A stretch of 64,000 bases of DNA from Actinomadura opuntiae (GTDB lineage Bacteria > Actinomycetota > Actinomycetes > Streptosporangiales > Streptosporangiaceae), in assembly GCF_030283205.1 (NCBI RefSeq), contig NZ_JASNWF010000008.1:186001-250000 (forward strand). The letters run 5' to 3'. How positions within the stretch are numbered: position 1 is the first letter of the stretch; each line of letters starts with the position of its first letter. Shown one piece after another: positions 32,467-41,042 of this stretch. The notes under the pieces were generated by a model. That model had not been told where the DNA came from and did not search any database. It saw nothing but the letters and a program-made list of their open reading frames with translations. A program made the position numbers and the translations under genes.

Positions 32467-32481
32467 GAGAATGAGCTTCTC
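32467..32481. promoter_or_regulatory. Perfect GAGAA-TGAGC-TTCTC operator before the Rieske gene
   Basis: The same palindrome as at 7459-7473. It lies 58 nt before the Rieske start, next to AT-rich CATAAATTGAG, and probably puts the oxygenase under the TetR encoded at 6730-7413. Confidence 0.58.
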
Positions 32482-32538
32482 ATAAATTGAGATCCTTGCT
32501 ACCATCGGCACGTCGACCCGACCGGAGAGGCAGAGCAC

Positions 32539-33828
32539 ATGGCGCACTTCCCCAAGCCCGCCGAGGGCAGCTGGACGGAGCATTACAAGATCGACAAGGG
32601 GCCGCTCTCCTACGCCGACTCGATCTCGCCGGAGCACTACGAGCTGGAGCGCGACGCCATCTTCCGGCGCACCTGGCTGAACGTCGGCCGCGTCGAGCAG
32701 CTGCCGAGGAAGGGCAGCTACTTCACCAAGGAGCTCGACGCGGCGCGCACGTCGGCCATCGTCGTCCGCGGCATGGACGGCGAGATCCGCGCCTTCCACA
32801 ACGTTTGCCGGCACCGCGGCAACAAGCTCGTATGGAACAACTTCCCGCGCGAGGAGACCAGCGGCGTCTGCAGGCAGTTCACCTGCAAGTACCACGCCTG
32901 GGGCTACGACCTGAAAGGCGACCTGACCTACGTCCAGCAGGAGTCGGAGTTCTTCGACCTGGACAAGTCCGACTACGGGCTGGTCCCGATGCAGGCGGAG
33001 GTCTGGGAGGGGTTCATCTTCGTGAACCTCGACCGCGAGAACAGGACGCCGCTGCGCGAATACCTGGGCAAGTTCGGAAAGGGCATCGAGGGCTATCCCT
33101 TCGACAAGCTGACGCAGGTCCACAAGTACCGGGCCGAGGTCGGCAGCAACTGGAAGCTGTTCATCGACGCCTTCGCCGAGTTCTACCACGCGCCGATCCT
33201 GCACTCGGGCCAGTACATGCCCGAGGAGGCCCAGAAGATCAAGAAGTACGGTTACGAGGCGATCTCCTACGACGTCGACGGCCCGCACGGGATGGTGTCG
33301 TCCTGGGGCGGGATCGCGCCGCCGCACGACCAGAAGATGGTCAAGCCGATCGAGCGCGCGCTGCGCAGCGGGCTCTTCGGCCCCTGGGACGCGCCCGACA
33401 TCGGCCTGGACGAATGGCCGCCGAGCGTGAACCCGACCCGGCACCCGCACTGGGGCATGGACTCGTTCGTCTTCTTCCCGAACTTCATGCTGCTGATCTG
33501 GCGGCCGAACTGGGTCCTCACCTACCACTACTGGCCGACCTCCTACAACACGCACATCTTCGAGGGGACGGCTTATTTCGTCCCGCCGAAGAACGCGTTC
33601 CAGCGCCTGCAGCAGGAACTCGCCGTCGTCTCGTTCAAGGAGTACGGCCTTCAGGACGGCAACACGCTGGAGGCCACGCAGACGATGCTCGAGTCCCGGA
33701 CGGTGACGGACTTCCCGCTCAACGACCAGGAAGTGCTCCTGCGCCACCTGCACAACACCGCGGGCCGGTACGTGCGCGACCACCAGCAGGAGCGGGCCGG
33801 GACGCCGGCGGCCTCCGCCTCGTCCTGA
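32539..33828 (+). CDS. Rieske non-heme iron oxygenase, alpha subunit
   Basis: A 429-aa ring-hydroxylating-type oxygenase. The Rieske [2Fe-2S] ligands are C90, H92, C116 and H119 (NVCRHRGN and CKYHAWGY). The mononuclear iron site includes H217 and H222 (EFYHAPILH). It should insert oxygen into a ring or side chain. ATG follows a GGAGAGG stretch. No beta subunit, ferredoxin or reductase gene adjoins; instead a small unknown gene follows after 17 nt. The nearest ferredoxin (3851) is of the P450 type. Catalytic subunits without a beta partner occur in 3-ketosteroid hydroxylases, but the substrate here is open. Confidence 0.93.
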   Translation: MAHFPKPAEGSWTEHYKIDKGPLSYADSISPEHYELERDAIFRRTWLNVGRVEQLPRKGSYFTKELDAARTSAIVVRGMDGEIRAFHNVCRHRGNKLVWNNFPREETSGVCRQFTCKYHAWGYDLKGDLTYVQQESEFFDLDKSDYGLVPMQAEVWEGFIFVNLDRENRTPLREYLGKFGKGIEGYPFDKLTQVHKYRAEVGSNWKLFIDAFAEFYHAPILHSGQYMPEEAQKIKKYGYEAISYDVDGPHGMVSSWGGIAPPHDQKMVKPIERALRSGLFGPWDAPDIGLDEWPPSVNPTRHPHWGMDSFVFFPNFMLLIWRPNWVLTYHYWPTSYNTHIFEGTAYFVPPKNAFQRLQQELAVVSFKEYGLQDGNTLEATQTMLESRTVTDFPLNDQEVLLRHLHNTAGRYVRDHQQERAGTPAASASS

Positions 33829-33845
33829 CCGAAGGAGATACGCAT

Positions 33846-34175
33846 ATGGCCAGCAAACTGCCGCCCGAATTCGCCGACCTGGAGCCGTTCGCGGATTGGG
33901 CGCTCCCGACCGAACGCGAGCGCTATGCCAAGCGCATCGCGAGCACCATGGAGGAGCTTCAGTCCTTCTATGACGCCGCGTACCCGCGCCTGGAAAACGC
34001 CACTCCCTATCTCGAGCAGCTCGAAATGGAGGGCATCTCCGAGCCGGACAAGCATCTTCTCTGGCTGTTCTGCGCGCTGGTGACGGTCGCCTTCCCGGTG
34101 GAGGCGTGGAGCCAGCCGACGGTTCCCGACAGCGGCGCCTCCAGCATCGACTCCGTTCTCGAACCCGCCGTCTGA
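33846..34175 (+). CDS. Small acidic protein of unknown function, paired with the Rieske oxygenase
   Basis: A 109-aa protein I do not recognise. It starts MASKLPPEFADLEPFADWAL and is mostly predicted helical (ERERYAKRIASTMEELQSFYDAAYP, with one hydrophobic stretch HLLWLFCALVTVAFPVEAW at about 69-87 that may be a buried helix or a membrane segment). ATG has a very strong AAGGAG. It lies 17 nt after the oxygenase and must be co-transcribed. A small subunit, chaperone or docking protein of the oxygenase is plausible from position only. Confidence 0.85.
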   Translation: MASKLPPEFADLEPFADWALPTERERYAKRIASTMEELQSFYDAAYPRLENATPYLEQLEMEGISEPDKHLLWLFCALVTVAFPVEAWSQPTVPDSGASSIDSVLEPAV

Positions 34176-34220
34176 GCAGCCGGTCCCTGTTCCCGCCCCC
34201 CGAGCGTCGAAGGAGCGCGC

Positions 34221-35471
34221 ATGTCCCGCCCGAGGAAGCCGCAACCGCCGATCCACCTGCTGAGCGCCCGGCTGCTCGACGTCGACAAGGGCGAGCTCGT
34301 CGAGCCGGGCTCCCTGCTCGTCGTCGGGGACCGCATCGCCGAGACGGCGCCGTCCTCGGTGCCCGACGACGCGGTCCGGATCGACCTCGGGGACGTGACG
34401 ATGCTGCCGGGCCTCATGGACATGGAGGTCAACCTGCTGCTCGGCGGGCCCGACCACCGCAGCCCGCTCAACCCCGTGCAGGACGACCCCGCCGTCCGCA
34501 CGCTGCGGGCCGTGGCGAACGCCCGCCGGACCCTGCGGGCCGGCTTCACGACGGTGCGCAACCTCGGCCTGTTCGTGCAGACGGGCGGCCTCCTCCTCGA
34601 CGTCGCCCTGAAGAAGGCCGTCGACCACGGCTGGATCGACGGGCCGCGCGTCGTGCCGGCGGGCCATGCCATCACCCCGACGGGCGGCCACCTCGACCCG
34701 ACGATGTTCCAGGCCTTCGCACCGCACATCATGCCGCTCACGGTGGAGGAGGGCATCGCCAACGGCGTCGCCGAGGTCCGCAAGGCGGTCCGCTACCAGA
34801 TCAAGCACGGGGCACGGGTCATCAAGGTGTGCGCATCCAACGGGGTCATGTCGCACACCGGTCCCGCCGGCGCGCAGCAGTACTCCGACGAGGAGCTGCG
34901 GGCGATCGCCGACGAGGCCCACCGCGCCGGGCTGAAGGTGGCCGCCCACTGCATGGGCGACAGCGCCATCCGCAACGCCATCGAGGCGGGCATCGACTGC
35001 ATCGAGCACGGCTCGCTCGCCGGCGACGAGACCCTCGACCTGATGCTCGAACGCGGGACGTTCCTGGTGGCGACCACCTACCTCACCGAGGGCATGGACG
35101 TCTCCAGGGCGGCGCCCGAGCTCCAGGCCAAGGCCGCCGAGGTCTTCCCGCGCTCCCGGGCGACGATCAGCAAGGCCATCGCGAAGGGCGTCAAGGTCGC
35201 GTGCGGCACCGACGCCCCCGCCATCCCCCACGGCAAGAACGCCAAGGAGCTGCTCGCGCTGGTCGAGCGCGGCATGACGCCGCTCCAGGCGATCCGCGCC
35301 GCCACGACGGTCGCGGCCGACCTCATCGACGTCACCGACCGCGCCCGCCTCGCGGAGGGACTGCTCGCCGACATCATCGCCGTTCCAGGCGACCCCCTCG
35401 CCGACATCGGCGTGCTGGAGGACGTCCGGTTCGTCATGAAGGGCGGCCAGGTCCACCACCACAACGACTAG
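34221..35471 (+). CDS. Amidohydrolase-superfamily protein with altered metal site
   Basis: A 416-aa TIM-barrel protein of the imidazolonepropionase/prolidase-like branch. Later metal and catalytic residues are present: K202 (VIKVCASNG, probable carbamylated Lys), H243 (AAHCMG), H263 (IEHGS) and D331 (CGTDAPAIPHG). The hallmark HxH after the first strand, normally in PGLIDxHxH, reads PGLMDMEVN, i.e. E69 and N71. A binuclear metal site could therefore not form as usual. It may use a single metal or an unusual ligand set. ATG 34221 has GAAGGAG. It lies 45 nt after the small Rieske-linked gene, perhaps in the same operon. Confidence 0.85.
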   Translation: MSRPRKPQPPIHLLSARLLDVDKGELVEPGSLLVVGDRIAETAPSSVPDDAVRIDLGDVTMLPGLMDMEVNLLLGGPDHRSPLNPVQDDPAVRTLRAVANARRTLRAGFTTVRNLGLFVQTGGLLLDVALKKAVDHGWIDGPRVVPAGHAITPTGGHLDPTMFQAFAPHIMPLTVEEGIANGVAEVRKAVRYQIKHGARVIKVCASNGVMSHTGPAGAQQYSDEELRAIADEAHRAGLKVAAHCMGDSAIRNAIEAGIDCIEHGSLAGDETLDLMLERGTFLVATTYLTEGMDVSRAAPELQAKAAEVFPRSRATISKAIAKGVKVACGTDAPAIPHGKNAKELLALVERGMTPLQAIRAATTVAADLIDVTDRARLAEGLLADIIAVPGDPLADIGVLEDVRFVMKGGQVHHHND

Positions 35472-35616
35472 AAGACGTCTTCGTGCCTTCGCATGCGGGA
35501 TGCTGACGTTGCTTCCCTGCGTCGCCGGGCCCGCCGCCGTGGTCGGTCTGGCGGCCCCTGCGCGCATGAACGCAACCACGCAGGGTCGCGGACAACCGCT
35601 CACATCGGAGGACGAA

Positions 35617-36381
35617 ATGAAGCGCATCGGCATCATCGGGGTGGGCGAGATCGGGCGAGCCATCGTGATGGGCCTGTGCGATGGAGGCGGCGCATCCCCG
35701 GAGGTGTTCCTCTCGCCCCGCGGGGCCGGCACGGTCGCGGAGTTGTCCGAGCGTTACGAGAGCGTGCGGGTGTGCGCCGGCAACCAGGAGGTGGTGGACC
35801 GCTCCGACGTGGTGATCATCGCCGTCCGACGCCAAGACCGGCACGAGGCGCTCGCCGGCCTGCGCGTGGACGACGACAGGATCGTGGTCAACGTGATGGC
35901 CGGCGTCGGCAACGACGACCTGCGCCGGACACTGGCCACCGAGGCCCCGCTGGTGCGGGCCATTCCCCTGCCCGCCATCCGCGAGCGCCGCTCCGTCACG
36001 GTGACGTGCCCGTCGCACCCGGTCGTGGACGCTTTGTTCGAGCACCTCGGCGGAGCGCTCCCGGTCGCGGACGAGGCGGCCTTCAACGTCTTCTCCGCGC
36101 TGACGGGAACGCTGACCACCCACTATTCGTACCTCGCCACGCTCACGTCGTGGGCGATCGGCCACGGCATCGGCCCGGACGACGCGGAGGGCTACGTTCG
36201 CAGCCTCTTCCAGGGCGTCGGCCGCGCGCTGAGCGACGAGACCCGCTCCCTGCAGCGGATCGCGGCCGACCACGAGACCCCGAACGGGAACAACGAACGC
36301 ATCCGCACCACCTGGTTCACCCCCGCCAACGCCGAGGCTCTGGAACAGGCCCTCGACGCCCTCCTCACCGACCTCGGATAG
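35617..36381 (+). CDS. ProC-like NAD(P)-binding oxidoreductase
   Basis: A 254-aa protein of the pyrroline-5-carboxylate reductase fold: GIIGVGEIG near the N-terminus binds the dinucleotide, NVMAGV and RAIPLPAIRERRSVTV follow as in ProC, and a helical dimer domain ends the protein. ATG 35617 follows CGGAGGA. It lacks the usual ProC C-terminal signature, so a different imine or keto substrate is likely. It is alone between the amidohydrolase (145-nt gap without other visible features) and the convergent flavoprotein gene. Confidence 0.82.
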   Translation: MKRIGIIGVGEIGRAIVMGLCDGGGASPEVFLSPRGAGTVAELSERYESVRVCAGNQEVVDRSDVVIIAVRRQDRHEALAGLRVDDDRIVVNVMAGVGNDDLRRTLATEAPLVRAIPLPAIRERRSVTVTCPSHPVVDALFEHLGGALPVADEAAFNVFSALTGTLTTHYSYLATLTSWAIGHGIGPDDAEGYVRSLFQGVGRALSDETRSLQRIAADHETPNGNNERIRTTWFTPANAEALEQALDALLTDLG

Positions 36382-36422
36382 CGGAGAAGGCAGGGCGAGC
36401 ATGACCTTGGGCAACCGCGAGA

Positions 36423-37745
36423 TCAGACCCGGTCGTCTTCGCGAATCGCCTGCTTGAGGACGGGATGGTTGGCGCGGAAAACGCCGTGCGGGTCGCGGGA
36501 GCGCTTCAGTTCGCGCAACCGGGCGAGGACCGGTTCGGTGAAGGCGTCGGCGGCCGTCTCCTCGGGGGTCAGCAGGGTGTACGGCTTGCGGCCCGCCATG
36601 ATGTCCTCGAACCGCCCGACGATCTCGGCCTGCCTGGCACGGACGGCGCGCGCACGGTCCGGGTCCGGTCCGGAGCCGACCATCTGGAGGAGGTACGGCT
36701 CGGGCAGGGCTCCGCTCGCACCCGTGCCCGGCTCCGCCAGCGCGCCGGACAGGTGCCGGATCTGGACGGAGATCAGCGGGTCGATCGGCTCCGTGGCCAG
36801 GCCCTCGTCCAGGCGGGTCAGCAGTTCCGCGCGGGGCAGCGAGGCGGCCGGGGCGGTCGGCTCCGCGGCGATCCCGCCGAGGTCGGGCACCGCGACGATC
36901 CCGCGATCGTCGCTGATGGCGCCGTCGATCCCGTCGATGCCGCGCACCAGCGCCGCGCCCTCGCGCGGGTCGCCCAGGAAGGTCAGGTCCAGCGCCACCA
37001 TCGGCGGGGCGCCGGGGAATCCGAACCGGTTGAACCAGACGGTCAGCTCGCGCGGCGCCCCGTCGGTGAGCTTCCGGAAGAGCTCGAACACGGCGCCGGC
37101 GCGTTCCTGCGGCCAGATCACCCGCCCGCCGTACACCGAGGGCGCCGGGTGCAGGGCGAACTCCAGTGACGTCACCAGCGCGAAGTCACCGCCGCCGCCC
37201 TTCAGTCCCCAGAACAGGCCGGGGTCGGACGCGGCGCTCACCCTCGTACGGTCGCCGTCGGCATCGACGATGTCGAAGGCGCGCACGCTGTCGGCGGCCC
37301 AGCCGTACCTGCGGCCGAACCAGGACAGGCCGCCGCCCAGCGTGTACCCCACCACGTTGACGACGGGCGAACTGCCGGCCAGGCCCGTCAGGCCGTGAGG
37401 CCCGACCGCCGACAGCACGCTCCCCCAGTTCACCCCGGCTCCGACGCGGGCCACCCGTTCCGCCGCGAGCACCCGCAGGCCGTCCAGGCGGCCGGTGCGC
37501 AGCAGGATCGCGCCCTCCACGTCGCCCGAGGCATCGTGGCCGCCGGCCTGGGCGGTCACCGCCAGGCCCGATCGCCGCGCGTAGCGGACCAGCGCGGCCA
37601 CGTCCTCGGCGTCCTCGGCCTCCACCACGGCCGCCACGGGCTGGTCGACCGTCAGGTTCCAGGCCTTCCGCGCTTCGTCGAAGCCCGCGTCGCCGGGCCC
37701 CAGCACCCGCCCCTTGATCACTTTCCGCATGTCCGCGCTCGTCAT
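36423..37745 (-). CDS. FAD-linked oxidoreductase (PCMH/BBE family)
   Basis: A 440-aa flavoprotein of the berberine-bridge-enzyme family: FAD-binding PCMH domain at about 30-210 and a C-terminal substrate domain ending in ELKRSRDPHGVFRANHPV. H70 (QAGGHDASG) can carry FAD covalently. The second Cys link of bicovalent members is missing (GLAGSSPVVNVVGYTLGGG). No signal peptide is visible, so it is cytoplasmic. ATG follows a strong GGAGG. It is divergent from the AraC gene at 37840, its probable regulator. Substrates in the family range from sugars to alkaloids and polyketides. Confidence 0.9.
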   Translation of the reverse strand: MTSADMRKVIKGRVLGPGDAGFDEARKAWNLTVDQPVAAVVEAEDAEDVAALVRYARRSGLAVTAQAGGHDASGDVEGAILLRTGRLDGLRVLAAERVARVGAGVNWGSVLSAVGPHGLTGLAGSSPVVNVVGYTLGGGLSWFGRRYGWAADSVRAFDIVDADGDRTRVSAASDPGLFWGLKGGGGDFALVTSLEFALHPAPSVYGGRVIWPQERAGAVFELFRKLTDGAPRELTVWFNRFGFPGAPPMVALDLTFLGDPREGAALVRGIDGIDGAISDDRGIVAVPDLGGIAAEPTAPAASLPRAELLTRLDEGLATEPIDPLISVQIRHLSGALAEPGTGASGALPEPYLLQMVGSGPDPDRARAVRARQAEIVGRFEDIMAGRKPYTLLTPEETAADAFTEPVLARLRELKRSRDPHGVFRANHPVLKQAIREDDRV

Positions 37746-37799
37746 CTCGCTCCCCCTCCACGGCGGCGGGATCCGGGCGTCCGCCGGTCTCCGCCGTCC

Positions 37800-37823
37800 A
37801 GCTAACTTACTAAAATGCTAGCT
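37800..37823. promoter_or_regulatory. Inverted repeat AGCTA-N14-TAGCT in a divergent promoter
   Basis: Five-nt arms flank an AT-rich core with a TAAAAT -10-like box (37811-37816) in the 94-nt gap between flavoprotein and AraC genes. It is the likely AraC-family control site. Confidence 0.4.
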
Positions 37824-37839
37824 TCCTTGCAGAGGTAAC

Positions 37840-38679
37840 GTGCGGAGAGTGAGCGCAGCGGCGACCTGGTGGCGGCTTCGGGGCCTGGACGGCCTGGAGC
37901 TGATGCGGGCCCACTTCGTGCGGCACGCGTTCTCCCGCCACGGCCATGAGACCTTCGCGATCGGCGTGGTGCAGTCGGGCGCCGAGGACATCTGGTTCCG
38001 GGACGGCACCGAACGCGTCGGCCCGGGCGGCCTGGTGTTCATCCACCCCGAGGAGATCCACACCGGGACCGCGCCCGACCGCGGCGGCTGGCATTACCGG
38101 GTGCTCTACCCGGCGGCCGAGGTCATGGCCGGGCTCGCCGGGACGCGCGGCACCCCGCGCTTCCGCGAGCGGGTCGTCTACGCCGCCGATCTGGCCGACC
38201 GGTTCGTCGAGGCGCACGCCGCCACCGAGACCGAGGACGCGCTGACGGCCGAGACGCTGACGCGCCTCGCCCTGGCCACCCTGCTCCGCGGGTACGGCGC
38301 GGCCCGCGCCCCCCGGTCAGCGCGCTCGCCCAAGGGACCGCACACCACCAGGGCGCGCGAGATCCTGCACACCCGGATGGCGGATCCGCCGGGTCTCGAC
38401 GAACTCGCGGCCGAGGTCGGGGTCGGCCCGTTCACGCTGCTGCGATCGTTCCGGGACGCCTACGGGCTTCCGCCGCACGCGCTGCTCATCCAGCTGAGGG
38501 TTCTCGCGGCGCGCCGGCTGCTGGAACGCCGCGTGCCTCCGTCCGGGGTGGCGACCGCGGTCGGCTTCTTCGACCAGGCGCACCTGACCCGTCATTTCCG
38601 CAGGGCCGTCGGTGTGCCACCGGGCGCCTACCAGCGGGCCGTCGGAGCGCAAGATCGTACAAGCCGCCCGACCCATTGA
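37840..38679 (+). CDS. AraC family transcriptional regulator
   Basis: A 279-aa regulator: an N-terminal cupin-like AraC sensor domain (HAFSRHGHETFAIGVV, GPGGLVFIHPEEIHTG) and two C-terminal helix-turn-helix units (about 183-268, LDELAAEVGVGPFTLLRSFRDAYG and VATAVGFFDQAHLTRHFRR). GTG 37840 is preceded by AGAGG. It is divergent from the flavoprotein gene and 18 nt before the decarboxylase gene, so it could control either. Confidence 0.92.
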   Translation: MRRVSAAATWWRLRGLDGLELMRAHFVRHAFSRHGHETFAIGVVQSGAEDIWFRDGTERVGPGGLVFIHPEEIHTGTAPDRGGWHYRVLYPAAEVMAGLAGTRGTPRFRERVVYAADLADRFVEAHAATETEDALTAETLTRLALATLLRGYGAARAPRSARSPKGPHTTRAREILHTRMADPPGLDELAAEVGVGPFTLLRSFRDAYGLPPHALLIQLRVLAARRLLERRVPPSGVATAVGFFDQAHLTRHFRRAVGVPPGAYQRAVGAQDRTSRPTH

Positions 38680-38697
38680 CCTCGTAGGTTCGCGCCC

Positions 38698-40116
38698 ATG
38701 CGAGAAGACACCGAGACGCCCCTACGGAGCCTGCCGCTGGAGCCGGACCGCCAAGCCGTTGAGGCGATGGGACGCGCCGTCCTCGACCGGATCGCCGCCT
38801 TCACCCGGACCATCGCGGACGCGCCCGCAAGCCGCTACGACGGCGTGGAAACGGTCGTCGAGGACATGCTGCGCCCGCCGCCGGAGGAACCGGGGGAGCT
38901 GCACGCGCTGCTCGACGCGTTCGAGGCCGCAGCGCGGCAGGGGGTGGACACCGCGTCCCCCGGCTATCTCGCCTACTTCCCCGCGGGCGGGCTGGTCAGC
39001 TCGGCCATGGCCGAGTTGCTCGCGCAGGTCTACAACCGGTTCACCGGGGTCGCCGAGCTCGCCCCGGCCCTGGTCGCGATGGAGCACGGCGTGCTGCGGT
39101 GGCTGTGCGACCGGTTCGCACTGCCGCCGGGTTCGGTCGGCATCACCACCACGGGCGGCTCGATGGCTACGCTGACCGCGCTGGTCGCGGCACGCCACGA
39201 CCGGCTCGGAGACGCCATCGCCACCGGCACTCTCTACGTCACCGAGCACACGCATTTCTGCGTGGAGCGCGCCGCGCGGATCGCCGGGATACCCGACGAC
39301 CACGTGCGGATCGTGCCGACCGAGGGACTGCGCATGGACCCCGCGTCGGCACGGCACATGATCCAGGCCGACCGCGCCCAAGGGCTGCGGCCCTTCCTGC
39401 TGGTCGGCACCGGCGGCACCACGAGCACCGGGACGGTGGACCCGCTGCCCGAGCTGGCCGCGCTGGCCCGCGCCGAAGACCTCTGGTTCCACGTGGACGC
39501 CGCGTACGGCGGCGGCTTCCAGCTCACAACGCGCGGCCGCGCGCGGCTCAGCGGAATCGAGCACGCCGACTCCATCGTCCTCGACCCGCACAAGAGCCTG
39601 TTCCTGCAGTACGGAACGGGTGTCCTGCTGATGCGGGACGCCGAGGCGCTGGCCTCGGCGCACCGCGGCGGCGGCCACTACGTCCAGGACGTGCGCACGG
39701 TCCAGGACCTTCCCGACTACGGCTACCTCGGCCCCGAGCTGACCCGCGACTTCCGCGGCCTGCGGCTGTGGCTCCCGCTGCACCTTCACGGCGTCGCGGC
39801 GTTCCGGAGCGCGCTGGACGCCAGGCTCGACCTGGCCCAGCACGCCTATCGGGACCTGGCCGCCGATCCGCTCCTCGATGTGCCGTGGGGGCCCGACCTG
39901 ACCGTCGTGACGTTCCGGATGCGCGGGGACAACGAGCGCAACCGCGGGCTCCTCGAACGGATCAACGCGTCCGGGTGGTTCTTCCTCTCCAGCACGCGCG
40001 TCCACGACAGGCTGCTGCTCCGGCTCAACCCGACGAGCCACCGGACCGGCGCGGACACCGTCCGGCAGGTGCTCGACCTCATCCACGACCAGGCCCGGAA
40101 GAGCACCGCCGACTGA
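38698..40116 (+). CDS. PLP-dependent amino acid decarboxylase (group II, AADC-like)
   Basis: A 472-aa enzyme of the aromatic-L-amino-acid decarboxylase family. The Schiff-base Lys is K299 (VLDPHKSLFLQYG), D267 in HVDAAYGG binds the pyridine nitrogen, and the THFCVE segment with H186 stacks on PLP. The N-terminal ASPGYLAYFPAGGLVSSAMAE is family-typical. It should convert an aromatic amino acid to its amine and CO2. ATG at 38698 has only a weak GTAGG before it. It ends at a good hairpin. Confidence 0.92.
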   Translation: MREDTETPLRSLPLEPDRQAVEAMGRAVLDRIAAFTRTIADAPASRYDGVETVVEDMLRPPPEEPGELHALLDAFEAAARQGVDTASPGYLAYFPAGGLVSSAMAELLAQVYNRFTGVAELAPALVAMEHGVLRWLCDRFALPPGSVGITTTGGSMATLTALVAARHDRLGDAIATGTLYVTEHTHFCVERAARIAGIPDDHVRIVPTEGLRMDPASARHMIQADRAQGLRPFLLVGTGGTTSTGTVDPLPELAALARAEDLWFHVDAAYGGGFQLTTRGRARLSGIEHADSIVLDPHKSLFLQYGTGVLLMRDAEALASAHRGGGHYVQDVRTVQDLPDYGYLGPELTRDFRGLRLWLPLHLHGVAAFRSALDARLDLAQHAYRDLAADPLLDVPWGPDLTVVTFRMRGDNERNRGLLERINASGWFFLSSTRVHDRLLLRLNPTSHRTGADTVRQVLDLIHDQARKSTAD

Positions 40117-40120
40117 CGGA

Positions 40121-40147
40121 CCACGCGTCACGTCCCAGGACGCGTGG
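40121..40147. terminator. Hairpin between convergent decarboxylase and cupin genes
   Basis: CCACGCGT (40121-40128) and ACGCGTGG (40140-40147) pair perfectly over 8 bp with an 11-nt loop. Confidence 0.6.
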
Positions 40148-40162
40148 CCGCTGTCCGCGGGG

Positions 40163-40579
40163 TCAGCGGGCGGGCGTGCGCGGGGCGTTGTACTCCTCGT
40201 CGGTGACCTTGTCTCCCCAGACCGTCTCGGGGACGTCCGGATCGCCGGTGCCCTCCCACAGCGCGAGGTGCTCCATGAACGCGTCCGGCGCGGCGCCGTG
40301 CCAGTGCTCCTCACCCGGCGGCGTGTAGATCGTGTCTCCGGGACGCGCCTCGATGATCCCGCCGCCGCGGGCCTGGACGAGCGCGACACCGGAGACGATG
40401 TGCAGGGTCTGGCCCAGCGCGTGCGAGTGCCAGTCGGTCCGGGCGCACGGGGCGAAGCGGACGAGGTTCAGGCGGGCGCGGGACGGCTCCTCCCCCGCGT
40501 AGTACACGTCCCACCAGACGTCTCCGGTGAACCACTCGGCCGGTGCCTTGGCCGACGGCCGGCGGTCGAGGACTTCCAT
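40163..40579 (-). CDS. Cupin-domain protein
   Basis: A 138-aa single-domain cupin. Metal ligands are visible: H51, H53 and Q57 or H60 in the first motif (TDWHSHALGQTLH) and H92/H94 in the second (GEEHWHGAAP). Proteins of this size and motif include mandelonitrile-lyase-like and quercetinase-like cupins. It is the last gene of an operon with DUF2255 and a zinc alcohol dehydrogenase. ATG has GGGGAG. The reaction is unknown. Confidence 0.88.
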   Translation of the reverse strand: MEVLDRRPSAKAPAEWFTGDVWWDVYYAGEEPSRARLNLVRFAPCARTDWHSHALGQTLHIVSGVALVQARGGGIIEARPGDTIYTPPGEEHWHGAAPDAFMEHLALWEGTGDPDVPETVWGDKVTDEEYNAPRTPAR

Positions 40580-40610
40580 GTCTCCCCTTTCGGTCCCCCC
40601 GCCGCGCGGG

Positions 40611-40982
40611 TCAGCGGGGGACGAGTTGCAGCGTGGTGTCGCGCGGTCCGGGCCTGGTCATCGGCTCGGCCCACGGAGTGGTGCCGTACTTGGCCAGGTA
40701 GGCGGCGTCGATCCGCTCGTTGGCGGCCGGGTCGGCGGCCTCGGCGAAGGCGACGTCCCTGGTCAGCCCGGCGGCGGTGATCCGGCCGCGGTGGGTGCCG
40801 CCGGCGGTGCGGTACCAGCGGCCCTGCGGGCCGTTGACCGACCGGACGAACAGGTCGTCGCCGTCGCGGACGATCCAGATGGTGGTCGGCGGGCGCAGCG
40901 TGCCGTCGCCGTTCTCGGGCGCGATCTGGATCTCCTGGGCGTCGCCGATGCGGTCCAGGTCGTCGGTGCTCCATGTGGTCAT
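40611..40982 (-). CDS. DUF2255 family protein
   Basis: A 123-aa protein with the family layout: WSTDDLDRIGDAQEIQIAPENGDG, then IWIVRDGDDLFVRSVNGPQGRWYR and a C-terminal AYLAKYG. The function of DUF2255 is not established; the fold resembles a small FMN-binding split barrel. It sits between the cupin and the alcohol dehydrogenase on one transcript. Confidence 0.85.
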   Translation of the reverse strand: MTTWSTDDLDRIGDAQEIQIAPENGDGTLRPPTTIWIVRDGDDLFVRSVNGPQGRWYRTAGGTHRGRITAAGLTRDVAFAEAADPAANERIDAAYLAKYGTTPWAEPMTRPGPRDTTLQLVPR

Positions 40983-41042
40983 GCCGCGGTGGTTCCCCCT
41001 GATCGCAGCGATGTGCGCGGTTTGACGGCGATTTGGCGTTGT

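Noticed and set aside
31864..33783. N-terminal extension of the ACAD at 30733 to a 1016-residue protein
   Set aside because: The extra part runs antisense through the SnoaL-promoter region and the Rieske gene and has no ACAD similarity; the ACAD N-terminus begins naturally at ATG 31863.
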